The notes below the pieces were generated by a model. The model ran no database searches, was not told the DNA's origin, and saw only the letters and a list, made by a program, of their open reading frames with translations. This document shows positions 1 through 7,994 of a DNA stretch of 64,000 nucleotides, in pieces (positions within the stretch are counted from its first letter, which is position 1; each line of letters begins with the position of its first letter). This DNA comes from Bacillus sp. E(2018). GTDB lineage: Bacteria > Bacillota > Bacilli > Bacillales > Fictibacillaceae. Made by a program: the position numbers and the translations under genes. The stretch spans positions 2,356,001-2,420,000 of the forward strand of contig NZ_SCOL01000001.1 of the NCBI RefSeq assembly GCF_005503015.1, given 5' to 3'.

Positions 1-455
1 TAAATGTTAAATACTTTGGCTGCTATCAAAAAGAATCCAAACGTGACATACATCTTCCATCCATCATGGATAAAGAATTGGACGATTGGCCATAACAGCG
101 TAAAAATAAATAAGGTTGAAAAAGCTCCCGTAGCTGTCGCAGACGAAATTGCTTTTGAGAAATATTGTTTCATTCCCGATTCTACAGGAAGTAAGAATAC
201 GAGATCCCCTTCTTTTAACAATGTACGGATTGGACTTTTAGTCAACCAGAATGAAAAGACGATCGTTAAAATTAAGACGGCAGGAAAATTTTCAGGAAGT
301 GCTTGAAGAAGCTTAGCATAATAAACACTTCCTACCACGATGAGCAAAATTAAGGAAACAATCAGTCCGCTGTTTGCCATTAAACTAAAGTATTTAAGTG
401 TCTGAGTAACATGTGCATTGCGTCGTTTTGTCCATAATTTTTTTACATCAATCAT
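1..455 (-). CDS. ecsB: EcsB, ABC exporter membrane subunit (3' end outside window)
   Basis: An open frame runs from ATG at 455 leftward past base 1, so only about the first 151 residues are visible. The start overlaps the ecsA stop in an ATGA junction (452-455). The translation opens MIDVKKLWTKRRNAH and then shows hydrophobic stretches at about residues 29-45, 58-70 and 107-125, as expected for the polytopic EcsB permease. EcsB pairs with the ATPase EcsA; in B. subtilis loss of Ecs impairs exoprotein secretion, sporulation and competence. Position directly after ecsA and the membrane character make the assignment safe, though the C-terminus cannot be checked. Confidence 0.88.
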   Translation of the reverse strand, partial: MIDVKKLWTKRRNAHVTQTLKYFSLMANSGLIVSLILLIVVGSVYYAKLLQALPENFPAVLILTIVFSFWLTKSPIRTLLKEGDLVFLLPVESGMKQYFSKAISSATATGAFSTLFIFTLLWPIVQFFIHDGWKMYVTFGFFLIAAKVFNI

Positions 456-1195
456 GTGACTTTACCTCGTGCTACATAAAGATAGATCTCATCCAACGTC
501 GCATTCTCCAGCCCGCTTCTTACGCGCAATTCCTCCAGCGTTCCGCTTAGAACCATTCTTCCTTCATGCATGATTAAAAAGCGGTCGCAATATCTTTCGG
601 CTGTAGACAAAATGTGAGTCGACATTAACACGCCAGCGCCGTTATTTCTAAATTTAACCATATATTCTAGAAACGATTGAATACCTAATGGATCCAGACC
701 AACAAACGGTTCATCCACGATATATAGCTTAGGTTCTACCAATAGTGCACAAAGGATCATTACTTTTTGCTTCATCCCTTTTGAGAATTGACTCGGAAAC
801 CACTTGATTTTATTATCCATGCGAAACTCTTCAAGTAAGGGGCGTACACGAGTTAAAAAAGTTTGTTCTTCTAGTCCATATGCCATTGCTGTTAACTCTA
901 GATGTTCCCATAATGTTAGTTCTTCATAGAGAATCGGCATCTCTGGTATGTAAGTAAATTGACTTCGATAATTTTCTGGTTCTTCCCTAAACGTCTGCCC
1001 TTCAATTTTAGAAGTACCTGACATGGGTTCCATTAGACCAAGCACATGCTTGATGGTTGTACTTTTACCGGCACCATTCAAGCCGATCAACCCTACTATC
1101 TCATTTTCTTTCACCGTAAAATCTAAGTGATGAATAACAGGCTGATTAAGAAGATACCCTCCTGTTAAATCCGTAACTTCAAGGATTGGTTTCAT
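452..1195 (-). CDS. ecsA: EcsA, ABC transporter ATP-binding protein
   Basis: ATPase subunit (247 aa) of the Ecs ABC transporter, a cytoplasmic partner of EcsB. Walker A GLNGAGKST is at residues 38-46, the signature FSKGMKQK at 137-144 and Walker B LYIVDEP at 157-163, followed by the D-loop and switch His (STHI). The open frame extends upstream to 1228, but the ATG at 1195 sits behind AGAAGGAGGTATTGT and gives the usual EcsA N-terminus MKPILEV, so 1195 is preferred. It overlaps ecsB by 4 bp. In B. subtilis ecsA lies divergently beside hit, as here, although about 1.3 kb with a lipoprotein gene and repeats now separates them. Confidence 0.93.
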   Translation of the reverse strand: MKPILEVTDLTGGYLLNQPVIHHLDFTVKENEIVGLIGLNGAGKSTTIKHVLGLMEPMSGTSKIEGQTFREEPENYRSQFTYIPEMPILYEELTLWEHLELTAMAYGLEEQTFLTRVRPLLEEFRMDNKIKWFPSQFSKGMKQKVMILCALLVEPKLYIVDEPFVGLDPLGIQSFLEYMVKFRNNGAGVLMSTHILSTAERYCDRFLIMHEGRMVLSGTLEELRVRSGLENATLDEIYLYVARGKVT

Positions 1196-1258
1196 ACAAT
1201 ACCTCCTTCTGCAATCCAGCATTTTCATTATTGTTTGCCATTTTTCTCGTTTTACACC

Positions 1259-1795
1259 TTATGAGGCTGGCATCGGTGTTGGAGTTGGCTCTGCATATCC
1301 TTCTTGATATTTCTCATCGATCATCTTTCTGATTTCAACAGGCGTTTTCCCATCAGCAGAAGCACTCATGCTGATCGCAGCGATTTCTAAACAAGTCCCG
1401 CACTTTGTACCATGATCATCCCACACAATTTTCCCATCTTCTTTGTTGTCTGAAACAAAACAATCATAATTGTCTTTATGACCCGCAGAATCTCCACAGC
1501 CACAGTAACAAGGCATGGATTCAAGCAGATCCTTATATTTAGGTACTTCCGCATATATGGCTGCAATCTCATCAGGTTGTTTATCTAAGAAACCTGGTAA
1601 TACATCCATTGAAGCAGTAAGTTCTTGAATATCACCGTTCGGCAAATGATTCTCATGTCCTTCATGAGGCGCTTCTTGTTTAGCGCTTGACTCCTCTTGA
1701 TGATTTTTATGCTCATCTTCTGATTTATTCCCGCACCCTGAGATGAGGAAACTGACACCGAGTGTCATAGTAAAAATAAGTTGTCTTTTCTTCAC
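1259..1795 (-). CDS. PCYCGC-motif lipoprotein
   Basis: A 178-aa secreted lipoprotein with a signal peptide and lipobox LISGC (Cys 21), a His/Glu-rich linker (HKNHQEES, HEGHENH) that could bind metal, and the family motif PCYCGCGD at about residue 95, followed by further Cys residues (DCF, CGTCLE). This matches the PCYCGC domain family, whose function is not established; Cys and His content suggests metal or redox chemistry at the outer membrane face. The start codon is GTG at 1795 behind AAGGAGGACTCTCC. It lies 63 bp upstream of ecsA on the same strand and may be cotranscribed with it. Confidence 0.85.
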   Translation of the reverse strand: MKKRQLIFTMTLGVSFLISGCGNKSEDEHKNHQEESSAKQEAPHEGHENHLPNGDIQELTASMDVLPGFLDKQPDEIAAIYAEVPKYKDLLESMPCYCGCGDSAGHKDNYDCFVSDNKEDGKIVWDDHGTKCGTCLEIAAISMSASADGKTPVEIRKMIDEKYQEGYAEPTPTPMPAS

Positions 1796-1987
1796 GGAGA
1801 GTCCTCCTTTTTGTCATTCTTTCCTTATAATAGCTCAATTCACGTTTCCTTTACCAATTTTATATGTATAACAAATAAGAGTTCCTGGACAAGATATAAG
1901 AGAAGAAGGTATCCCCCCTTCTTCAGGGAGAAAGATTCAAGGTATTAGATTTTTTCAGATATGCTTTTCTTTAAGGAGATGGTTCTC

Positions 1988-2044
1988 TTGGACTATTTAG
2001 TGCTTGAGCAATTACAAATTCTTAACATTGAGGTGCATGGCTAA
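1988..2044 (+). CDS. possible 18-aa peptide ORF before an orphan terminator
   Basis: TTG at 1988 lies 9 nt after AAGGAG (1973-1978) and opens MDYLVLEQLQILNIEVHG, ending at TAA 2042-2044. About 50 nt downstream is a strong plus-strand terminator that no other plus-strand gene explains. This may be a small peptide or the coding part of a small RNA. No homologue is recognised, and an 18-codon frame could arise by chance. Confidence 0.25.
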   Translation: MDYLVLEQLQILNIEVHG

Positions 2045-2095
2045 AAAATCGTATTGTTTTGTTTTCGTGTTCTCCTTTCTTCTCTAACCTCTATA

Positions 2096-2140
2096 AGAAG
2101 AAGGGTTCTATTTTTAAATAGGACCCTTCTTTTTATTTTT
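2096..2140 (+). terminator. intrinsic terminator, no obvious upstream gene
   Basis: A 14-bp stem (AAGAAGGGTTCTAT pairing with ATAGGACCCTTCTT) is followed by TTTTATTTTT on the plus strand. The flanking genes transcribe away (PCYCGC lipoprotein, minus) or start downstream (hit), so it implies a plus-strand transcript from about 1.9-2.1 kb. Confidence 0.75.
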
Positions 2141-2159
2141 GAGCTGTTGCTATTAGAAG

Positions 2160-2390
2160 AAGTTGATTTCCACTCCAGGTTGCTCGCTTTCCACGAGACG
2201 TGCGGTGTTCGAAGAAGTATGTGTGCTCCTGCGTCTGCGAGAAAATCCTACCGAAGCGAGCTTCCTCGTCGCATGCCTTACGAGAAGAATTTACAAAGTG
2301 GCTGGCACGCTACTCACCATTAGGAGTCTCCACCTGACCAATCGTCCCGTAGGAGTCTCACACCAAGCGCTTCAATCAACCTATCAATTA
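2160..2390 (-). repeat. MITE-like intergenic repeat, copy 1 (variant with replaced centre)
   Basis: Same family as the elements at 3.05, 9.84, 12.1, 33.6 and 52.9 kb. It opens GTTGATTTCC...CTCCAGGTTGCTCGCTTTCCAC and closes with TAGGAGTCTC...CTTCAATCAAC, so its ends carry GTTGATT/AATCAAC. Compared with copy 4, about 20 bp of the centre is replaced by roughly 110 bp of unrelated sequence (about 2207-2315). Together with the terminator, these fill the gene-poor stretch before hit. Confidence 0.8.
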
Positions 2391-2518
2391 AGAAAATAAA
2401 AAACATTCAAAAGCAACTATCCCTATAGAAAAGAGCCTTTTGTTAAGATAAAAAGAATACCTTATTTTTTAGGTAGATCATGTGTGATATGATAAGTAAA
2501 AAAAATGAGGTGAGCCAC

Positions 2519-2947
2519 TTGTCCCACGATTCAAACTGCATTTTTTGTAAAATTGTTGCGGGAGAAATTCCATCCTACAAAGTATACGAAGACGAAAACG
2601 TTCTAGCTTTCTTAGATATCAGTCAGGTAACAAAAGGACATACGCTGATCATTCCTAAAGAGCACTCAGCAGATATCTTTGAACTGCCTGCAGAAACAGC
2701 AGCGAAGCTTTATTCTGTCGTGCCTAAAATTGCCTCTGGAATTAAACAAACGTTTAACCCAATCGGTCTGAACATCTTAAACAACAACGGTGAAGCAGCC
2801 GGACAATCTGTCTTCCACTATCATATGCACTTCATCCCACGTTACGGCCAAGGTGACGGATTTGGAGCGGTCTGGAAAACACAGGATACCCCTGCAAATG
2901 AAATGACTGAAATCGCTCAACATATTAAAGAAAACGTTAAAATCTAA
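2519..2947 (+). CDS. hit: HIT family hydrolase
   Basis: A 142-aa histidine-triad nucleotide-binding protein. The triad FHYHMHF places His at 100, 102 and 104, and the N-terminal NCIFCKIVAGEIPS and central DISQVTKGHTLIIPK segments are typical of Hit. Family members hydrolyse nucleoside phosphoramidates or dinucleotides in the cytosol. TTG at 2519 follows GAGGTGAGCCAC and gives a normal N-terminus; the in-frame ATG at 2480 has a weaker site (AGGTAG) and would add 13 atypical residues. It sits upstream of serC in the conserved ecs-hit-serC neighbourhood and ends in its own terminator. Confidence 0.93.
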   Translation: MSHDSNCIFCKIVAGEIPSYKVYEDENVLAFLDISQVTKGHTLIIPKEHSADIFELPAETAAKLYSVVPKIASGIKQTFNPIGLNILNNNGEAAGQSVFHYHMHFIPRYGQGDGFGAVWKTQDTPANEMTEIAQHIKENVKI

Positions 2948-2956
2948 CGTTACATA

Positions 2957-2992
2957 GTAAAACTGCCTTTTTTAAACTGGGCAGTTTTTTCA
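2957..2992 (+). terminator. terminator of hit
   Basis: The hairpin AAAACTGCC / GGGCAGTTTT is followed by a T-run, 10 bp after the hit stop codon. Confidence 0.85.
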
Positions 2993-3050
2993 TATTCTTT
3001 TTTAGTTTTTACTCTATTCTAACAACTTTTTTGCTTATAAGACTTCATTG

Positions 3051-3190
3051 AAAAGTTGATTGGAGTGTAAGGTGTGAGACTCCTGCGGAACGAGCGGTCA
3101 GGTGAGACCCTTAAAGGCGCAAAGCGGCAAGGGGCTCACCGATCGCCCCGCGGAAAGCGAAGCACCTGGAACGGAAATCAACAACTTTCA
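3051..3190 (+). repeat. MITE-like intergenic repeat, copy 2 (near full length)
   Basis: About 140 bp starting AAGTTGATTGGAGTG and ending GGAAATCAACAACTT, so it has short inverted ends (GTTGATT...AATCAAC). Internal landmarks are GAGACTCCTGCGG, AAAGCGGCAAGGGGCTCACC and CCGCGGAAAGCGA. It lies between the hit terminator and the serC start and has no coding capacity of its own. Confidence 0.85.
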
Positions 3191-3240
3191 ATGTTCTAAG
3201 AGATTGCTAAAACAGCGTTATTTATATAAGGAGGAGAACG

Positions 3241-4320
3241 ATGACACGCATCTATTTTCAAGCCGGACCCACAACATTACCAAAAGAAGTCATGCAGCAA
3301 GCAAAGGAAGAGTGGGATGATTTTTTAGGTACTGGGTTAAATATTATGGAGCATAGCCACAGGGGTTCAGAATATGAAGGCATCCATAATCAAGCCAAAA
3401 CACGCATGGAGCGTTTGCTCGATATACCAGATACACATGAAGTATTGTTTTTACAAGGTGGAGCAAGTCTACAGTTTGCTATGATTCCTATGAACTTCAT
3501 TCAAGGTGGGAAGACCGCAAAATACGTACTCACTGGGGCATGGTCTGAAAAAGCCTTTAAAGAAGCTCAAAAAATCGGATCGTGTGAAGCAGTTATTACA
3601 GGAAAAGACTCTGAGTATCGAACCCTTCCAGAATTTAATTACGTTTCTAGCGAAAATGACGCTTATCTTCATATTACTTCTAATAACACGATCTATGGGA
3701 CTCAATGGCCAGACTTACATGCCTTCACACATCCAAATCTTGTTGCGGACATGTCGAGCGATATTATGAGCAGACCCATATCCGTTGAAGATTATGGATT
3801 AATCTATGCTGGTGCTCAAAAGAATCTTGGACCTTCAGGAGTCACTGCCGTTATCATCCGTAAAGATCTGCTGCAGGAGAATAAATCTGTTCCATCCATC
3901 TTGTCGTATTCAGTTCATGCAAAAAACAATTCTCTTTACAACACGCCTCCTGTTTACTCCATCTACTTGCTAAACCTTGTACTAGGCTGGGTAGAAAAGT
4001 GTGGTGGTGTCATCGAAATGGAAAAGAGAAATCAAAAAAAAGCTGGAGTCATCTACGACACGATCGATAAAAGTAAAGGGTTCTACAACGGGTATGCTAC
4101 TCCTGAATCACGTTCGAACATGAATATTACTTTCACTCTTTTAAATGATGAACTGGAACAGCTTTTTATTAAGGAAAGTGAACAAAACGGAATTTATGGA
4201 TTAAAAGGACACCGATCGGTCGGAGGTTTCAGAGCTTCTATCTATAATGCTGTACCTCAAGAATCATGTGATAGCCTGGCACAGTTCATGAAGCATTTTC
4301 AGGAAAAATACGGAAAGTAG
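3241..4320 (+). CDS. serC: phosphoserine aminotransferase
   Basis: A 359-aa PLP enzyme (class V fold) that converts 3-phosphohydroxypyruvate plus glutamate to O-phosphoserine in serine synthesis. The PLP lysine is in AGAQKNLGPSG (Lys194); FQAGPTTLPKEV at the start, QGGASLQFAMIPMN near 72 and the C-terminal GHRSVGGFRASIYN are hallmark SerC segments. ATG 3241 follows AAGGAGGAGAACG. Length matches the family (about 360). No terminator is visible before trpP. Confidence 0.96.
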   Translation: MTRIYFQAGPTTLPKEVMQQAKEEWDDFLGTGLNIMEHSHRGSEYEGIHNQAKTRMERLLDIPDTHEVLFLQGGASLQFAMIPMNFIQGGKTAKYVLTGAWSEKAFKEAQKIGSCEAVITGKDSEYRTLPEFNYVSSENDAYLHITSNNTIYGTQWPDLHAFTHPNLVADMSSDIMSRPISVEDYGLIYAGAQKNLGPSGVTAVIIRKDLLQENKSVPSILSYSVHAKNNSLYNTPPVYSIYLLNLVLGWVEKCGGVIEMEKRNQKKAGVIYDTIDKSKGFYNGYATPESRSNMNITFTLLNDELEQLFIKESEQNGIYGLKGHRSVGGFRASIYNAVPQESCDSLAQFMKHFQEKYGK

Positions 4321-4375
4321 TTCACAAACCTTTTCAGTTATACGTACATCTGTTAACATAAGGGTACTTTCGCAT

Positions 4376-4434
4376 TAGGCCAAGAGGGCACTATTGGAAA
4401 GAAATTAGGCTAAGAGTAGCTGAGGAGAGATGAG
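4376..4434 (+). promoter_or_regulatory. candidate TRAP (MtrB) binding site in the trpP leader
   Basis: The 60 nt before trpP hold a run of (G/U)AG triplets: TAG 4376, GAG 4384, TAG 4406, GAG 4414, TAG 4417, GAG 4422, GAG 4425 (or 4427) and GAG 4432. The last four overlap the Shine-Dalgarno and abut the ATG at 4438. In B. subtilis, tryptophan-loaded TRAP represses trpP translation by binding such triplets over the initiation region. Some spacers here are 5 nt rather than the ideal 2-3, and mtrB itself is not in the window, so this is inference from pattern plus known biology. Confidence 0.6.
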
Positions 4435-4437
4435 AAA

Positions 4438-4956
4438 ATGAATACGAATACTAAATCATTAGCTTTAACATCTGTACTTATTGCATTAGGGTATGTGTTT
4501 CACACTGTTGTACCCCCTTTATTTTTTGGAATGAAACCTGACTTATTACTGGTCATGATGTTTTTAGCCATTATGCTATCACCTACTAAACAAAATGTGA
4601 TTATCGCAAGTATGGCAGCTGGTGTCATCTCGGCATTAACAACAGGTATGGCTGGCGGGCAGATCGCCAATATTGTTGAAAAACCTATAACAGCATTTAT
4701 CTTTTTGGCGTTGTTCTTGCTTGCTAAAAAAGTAAAAGTTAATGCGATAAGCGCTGTTCTTTTAACAGTAGTCGGAACGATTATCAGTGGTACATTATTT
4801 CTTATGGTCGCCATGCTTGTAGCAGGATTACCCGGTACATTACTTAGCTTCATTGGAATGATCGTTGTTCCAACAAGTATCGTTAGTGGTTTAATCATGT
4901 TCTTTATCTACCCGATTGCAGAACGATTATCTAAACGATCAAACTTAACTGCTTAA
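4438..4956 (+). CDS. trpP: tryptophan transporter TrpP
   Basis: A 172-aa integral membrane protein with about five hydrophobic segments, opening MNTNTKSLALTSVLIALGYV. Size, hydrophobic pattern and position between serC and the yhaH/hpr genes match TrpP (YhaG) of B. subtilis, a probable tryptophan uptake protein. The leader carries a triplet array that looks like a TRAP target. The SD GAGGAGAGATGAG overlaps those triplets, consistent with translational control. Confidence 0.88.
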   Translation: MNTNTKSLALTSVLIALGYVFHTVVPPLFFGMKPDLLLVMMFLAIMLSPTKQNVIIASMAAGVISALTTGMAGGQIANIVEKPITAFIFLALFLLAKKVKVNAISAVLLTVVGTIISGTLFLMVAMLVAGLPGTLLSFIGMIVVPTSIVSGLIMFFIYPIAERLSKRSNLTA

Positions 4957-4975
4957 TTAAATGTGAGAAAGTCAA

Positions 4976-5012
4976 AATAAAAAGCCAGCTCCTATGGAGT
5001 TGGCTTTATGTA
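4976..5012. terminator. bidirectional terminator between trpP and the DUF1232 gene
   Basis: The stem AAAGCCAGCTCC / GGAGTTGGCTTT lies between the convergent genes, with A-rich sequence on the left serving the minus strand. The hairpin includes the last codons and stop (TAG, 4992-4994) of the minus-strand gene. Confidence 0.8.
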
Positions 5013-5417
5013 TTTATCCTCTTCTACTTTTTCTTCTTCCCATGTCTGAAAAGCTGAAATCTCGGTTGATAACGTTGAAAAGATGAAGGCTAGAACAGTT
5101 GCATCATCCAATAGTCCTGCTCCGATTAGAAAATCAGGAACGGCATCGATCGGACTAACAAAATACAGAAGCCCCGCGATCACTAATAGTAAAGATTTTT
5201 TGGAGACATCACGATAGTCGCCTCTTTTATATGACTTTACCATTCGAACCAATGCTTTAACTTGAGAGCCTAGATTACTTAAACCTTGTTTATCTGTTTG
5301 CGAACTTTTTTTCTCAGCTTCTGTAACGAGCTCACCCGTTTGTGTGGAACTTTCAAGCACCGCATTCGCTTTTTCTTTCATTTTATTAAAGTAGTTGCCA
5401 ATTGTATTTTGTTTCAA
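4992..5417 (-). CDS. DUF1232 (YkvA-like) membrane-associated protein
   Basis: About 141 aa with a charged, Lys/Gln-rich N-terminal half and a C-terminal DUF1232 segment: YKRGDYRDVSKKSLLLVIAGLLYFVSPIDAVPDFLIG, with the family-typical YFVSPIDAVPDFLIG signature. Function of the family is unknown. TTG at 5417 stands 7 nt after GGAGGG; the longer frame starting with ATG at 5432 would place its start inside that SD, so 5417 is preferred. It is transcribed towards trpP and shares its terminator. Confidence 0.82.
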   Translation of the reverse strand: MKQNTIGNYFNKMKEKANAVLESSTQTGELVTEAEKKSSQTDKQGLSNLGSQVKALVRMVKSYKRGDYRDVSKKSLLLVIAGLLYFVSPIDAVPDFLIGAGLLDDATVLAFIFSTLSTEISAFQTWEEEKVEEDKYIKPTP

Positions 5418-5777
5418 CCCATATCCCTCCATTCTTTTTATTATGTATACCCTCTTTTAAACCTCTTCGTCAATTCTGAAACTTTTTTTCCTTTTCATTT
5501 ACTTTATATTATCTTTCTCCAAAGTCAGTCAAATATCTTCTATTTTAGACAAGTATGACATTTTTTTAAACAACACACAGGGCTACATATTTTATATAAG
5601 TTTCTTGTTATATCAACGTTTATCATATTTCGACTTTGTTTAAAAGTTGAATCTAACATGTCCAAACATGACGAAATCTATCGGGAAATATTTTTATATT
5701 CGTCATTATTTTTCATAGGAATATAAGAGAAATTCACGAATTCATTAGATAATAAAAGAATGAGGAGGAATTATAAG
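5418..5777. other. AT-rich intergenic region, no gene seen
   Basis: About 360 bp between the divergent DUF1232 gene and yhaH. It is very AT-rich and must hold the promoters of both genes. I see no convincing ORF, hairpin or repeat in it. Confidence 0.6.
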
Positions 5778-6059
5778 ATGTCTAAACAAAAATCCATGGT
5801 AGTAGGTTTCGCATTAGGAACGGTGGTTACAGCAGCAGCTACTTTACTTTCTACACCAAAATCAGGTAAAGAAGTTAGACAAGATCTTAAAGTAAATATG
5901 GATAAAATGAAATCGACGTTCTCCAGCATCAAGCGTGATGGCATTCAGCTACGAGCAAAGATCCGATTTGCTAATAAAGAAAAAGAAGAGGCTCTACAAG
6001 AAACAGCTGCCTCAACAATCGAAGAAACACCTGAAGAAATGGAGCAAGAAATTAAATAA
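5778..6059 (+). CDS. yhaH: YtxH-domain protein YhaH
   Basis: A 93-aa protein with one N-terminal hydrophobic segment containing the YtxH signature (GFALGTVVTAAATLLSTPKSGKEVR) and a charged, helical C-terminus rich in Glu. YtxH-type proteins are general-stress or sporulation-associated membrane proteins of unknown mechanism. ATG 5778 follows GAGGAGGAATTATAAG; the frame extends to an ATG at 5760 without a good SD. Position just upstream of scoC matches B. subtilis yhaH. Confidence 0.85.
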   Translation: MSKQKSMVVGFALGTVVTAAATLLSTPKSGKEVRQDLKVNMDKMKSTFSSIKRDGIQLRAKIRFANKEKEEALQETAASTIEETPEEMEQEIK

Positions 6060-6062
6060 TCC

Positions 6063-6097
6063 CAAAAAAATTCTCCCTTTTTGGAGAATTTTTTTTC
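6063..6097 (+). terminator. terminator of yhaH
   Basis: Hairpin AAAAAAATTCTCC / GGAGAATTTTTTTT with a T-run, just after the yhaH stop. Confidence 0.85.
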
Positions 6098-6269
6098 TAT
6101 ACTTCTGAACGTGTAAGAACACATACTTAAACACCATATCAGCTAAAAGTTATATAACTATTTTACTAAAAAATAAGGAAAAATTGAAAAATTTTACTTT
6201 CTTATTATAGGAAATACTGGCATAATGAGGAATAGGATGTGTTTTATAAGATGGAGGGGCATTTTAAAA

Positions 6270-6851
6270 ATGAACAAAGATCAATTATATAGTTTTCAAG
6301 AAGCCATGATCTATAGTCACAAACTTTCACAGATTAGTAAAGCTTTATGGAAGAGTGTAGAAAAAGACTGGCAGAATTGGATTAAAGACTATGGACTGAA
6401 TATTAACGAACATCATATCCTTTGGATTGCTCATCATCTCGAAGGTGCTTCAATTTCAGATATCGCTAAATTTGGTGTTATGCATGTTTCAACAGCCTTT
6501 AACTTTTCTAAGAAATTGGAAGAACAAGGTTACCTTACCTTTTCTAAAAAAGAAGACGATAAACGAAATACATATATTTGTCTAACAACAAAAGGTGAAG
6601 AATTGTTACTGCAAACTCTGAATACCTATGACCCTTCAAAGTTTGGTGTTTTCAGTGCTTCTATGCCAATTAAAGAGTTATTTGGAAGGTTCCCAGAGTT
6701 TCCTGAATTGATGTCGATCATCCGCAATCTATATGGCGATGACTTTATGTCGATTTTTAACAAACTCGAAGAAAAGATCGAAGCATCATTAGATGATCAG
6801 CCTGCATCACCCGTGATCGCAGCTGAGGAAATTGCCTCTTCTCATTCGTAA
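6270..6851 (+). CDS. scoC: ScoC (Hpr), MarR-family transition-state regulator
   Basis: A 193-aa MarR-family DNA-binding protein, the negative regulator of protease and sporulation genes (Hpr/ScoC) in Bacillus. Its core ([20 protein letters not shown], then the recognition region [21 protein letters not shown] and [16 protein letters not shown]) is essentially that of B. subtilis Hpr. The C-terminal extension is variable. ATG 6270 follows GGAGGGG; upstream in-frame starts to 6225 lack good sites. The last 10 bp overlap the convergent yhaI gene. Confidence 0.93.
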   Translation: MNKDQLYSFQEAMIYSHKLSQISKALWKSVEKDWQNWIKDYGLNINEHHILWIAHHLEGASISDIAKFGVMHVSTAFNFSKKLEEQGYLTFSKKEDDKRNTYICLTTKGEELLLQTLNTYDPSKFGVFSASMPIKELFGRFPEFPELMSIIRNLYGDDFMSIFNKLEEKIEASLDDQPASPVIAAEEIASSHS

Positions 6852-7183
6852 CGTACAGATAACTCATAAAGCTTCTCCATCAAAGAAATATACTTTTCTT
6901 GTTGAAGCAAAGCGGTAATCGTTTCTCTTGGTGAAAGCTTTGGTGTTAACATGCCTGCAAAATGCAACAACAGAGGTGTGTAATGCACAAAGCCTTCTTC
7001 ACTCTGCATTTCATATTTTCGTTGAAGCTCATCGCACAGAAGGAAGACTTTATTGACTTCCTGCTCGGTGAGCTTTTTTTCCATGACCAGTCTAAAAAAT
7101 GGATACGCTGTAAGATCGACACTCTCAATCGTTAGCTGATTATAAAATTCTAGTCGTTCAAGTCGTTCTTCCACCGTCTCCAT
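6842..7183 (-). CDS. yhaI: YhaI (DUF1878) protein
   Basis: A 113-aa soluble, helical protein starting [17 protein letters not shown], matching the DUF1878 family (YhaI) in size and position beside scoC. Function is unknown. It converges on scoC with a 10-bp overlap of the coding ends, so the two genes share no room for a terminator between them. Confidence 0.82.
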   Translation of the reverse strand: METVEERLERLEFYNQLTIESVDLTAYPFFRLVMEKKLTEQEVNKVFLLCDELQRKYEMQSEEGFVHYTPLLLHFAGMLTPKLSPRETITALLQQEKYISLMEKLYELSVRYE

Positions 7184-7271
7184 ACAAAACCCTGCTTTCT
7201 AGTCATTGTCTGTCTATAATAATTATAATCCAACTTTCTCCATTTGGGTATGAATAATTAAGGAAGAATAA

Positions 7272-7316
7272 ATAAAGCGCTCCTTCCCCAACGTGCTCGG
7301 GTAGAAGCGCTTTTTC
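7272..7316 (-). terminator. terminator of ypmS
   Basis: Stem AAAGCGCT / AGCGCTTT immediately after the ypmS stop, with a TTTATTTATT tail on the minus strand. Confidence 0.8.
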
Positions 7317-7894
7317 TAGTTTTTCGTATAGACTCCCAATTTAATAGAATTCTTCTTTAGATCGAATTCTTCCGCTTTCACTGCGTAACCTTTCTTTGTT
7401 GGCATTTCAGTCACTCTCATCAAAATGCTCTCATCTTTGGGATAGACATCTACCCATTCAGGAAACTGAACGGTCTTTTTAATCAGTGTAAACACCTCGT
7501 CACCGGGTAGCGGGAAACGCCCTACTTGCATATCCTTTTCCTTCAATAACAGATCCCCGTTTTCAAGAACTTCAGGTTCAAATGTGACTTGGTAAGGAAG
7601 CTCTTGATCAAATGCAATAAATGATCCGTTAAGCACGGCTTCATCATTTCGTAAATTTACGTATACGTTCACATCTGGCGCTTTTTTGCGGAGCTCTTTA
7701 TTTAATAGGTCTTCCACCTGTTCTTTTTCTGTATGTATGCTTAAGAGCTTCTGATTGTCTCGAATATCTGTATCTAGTGAACTACGATCTAAACGGCCAC
7801 CAGCAGGATCACTAAAAAGCATAACGGCTATGGCGATCGGTACGATTAAAAACAGAAGCAATAGTGTAAAAAATGCCGTTTTCCATTTATTCAT
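7316..7894 (-). CDS. YpmS family (DUF2140) membrane-anchored protein
   Basis: A 192-aa protein with one N-terminal transmembrane anchor (WKTAFFTLLLLFLIVPIAIAVML) and an extracellular domain ending in the YpmS-like block FPEWVDVYPKDESILMRVTEMPTKKGYAVKAEEFDLKKN. B. subtilis YpmS shares the opening MNKWK and that C-terminal block; the function is unknown. ATG 7894 is preceded by GAGGGAGAGAAATTT; the longer start at 7915 is less likely. It lies outside the usual ypm locus, so it may be a paralogue. Confidence 0.78.
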   Translation of the reverse strand: MNKWKTAFFTLLLLFLIVPIAIAVMLFSDPAGGRLDRSSLDTDIRDNQKLLSIHTEKEQVEDLLNKELRKKAPDVNVYVNLRNDEAVLNGSFIAFDQELPYQVTFEPEVLENGDLLLKEKDMQVGRFPLPGDEVFTLIKKTVQFPEWVDVYPKDESILMRVTEMPTKKGYAVKAEEFDLKKNSIKLGVYTKN

Positions 7895-7994
7895 AAATTT
7901 CTCTCCCTCTCTCATCTCTTAGAAGTTATTTTCCTATTCATATTCCACATATTTTGGTAAAGTTAAACAAGTAGTTCATGTTGGAGGTTTTCAT

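Noticed and set aside
3102..3320. 72-aa ORF before serC
   Set aside because: It lies in the MITE-like repeat and runs into serC in another frame.
4500..4898. 132-aa ORF antisense to trpP
   Set aside because: Shadow of a hydrophobic membrane gene with no SD or promoter.
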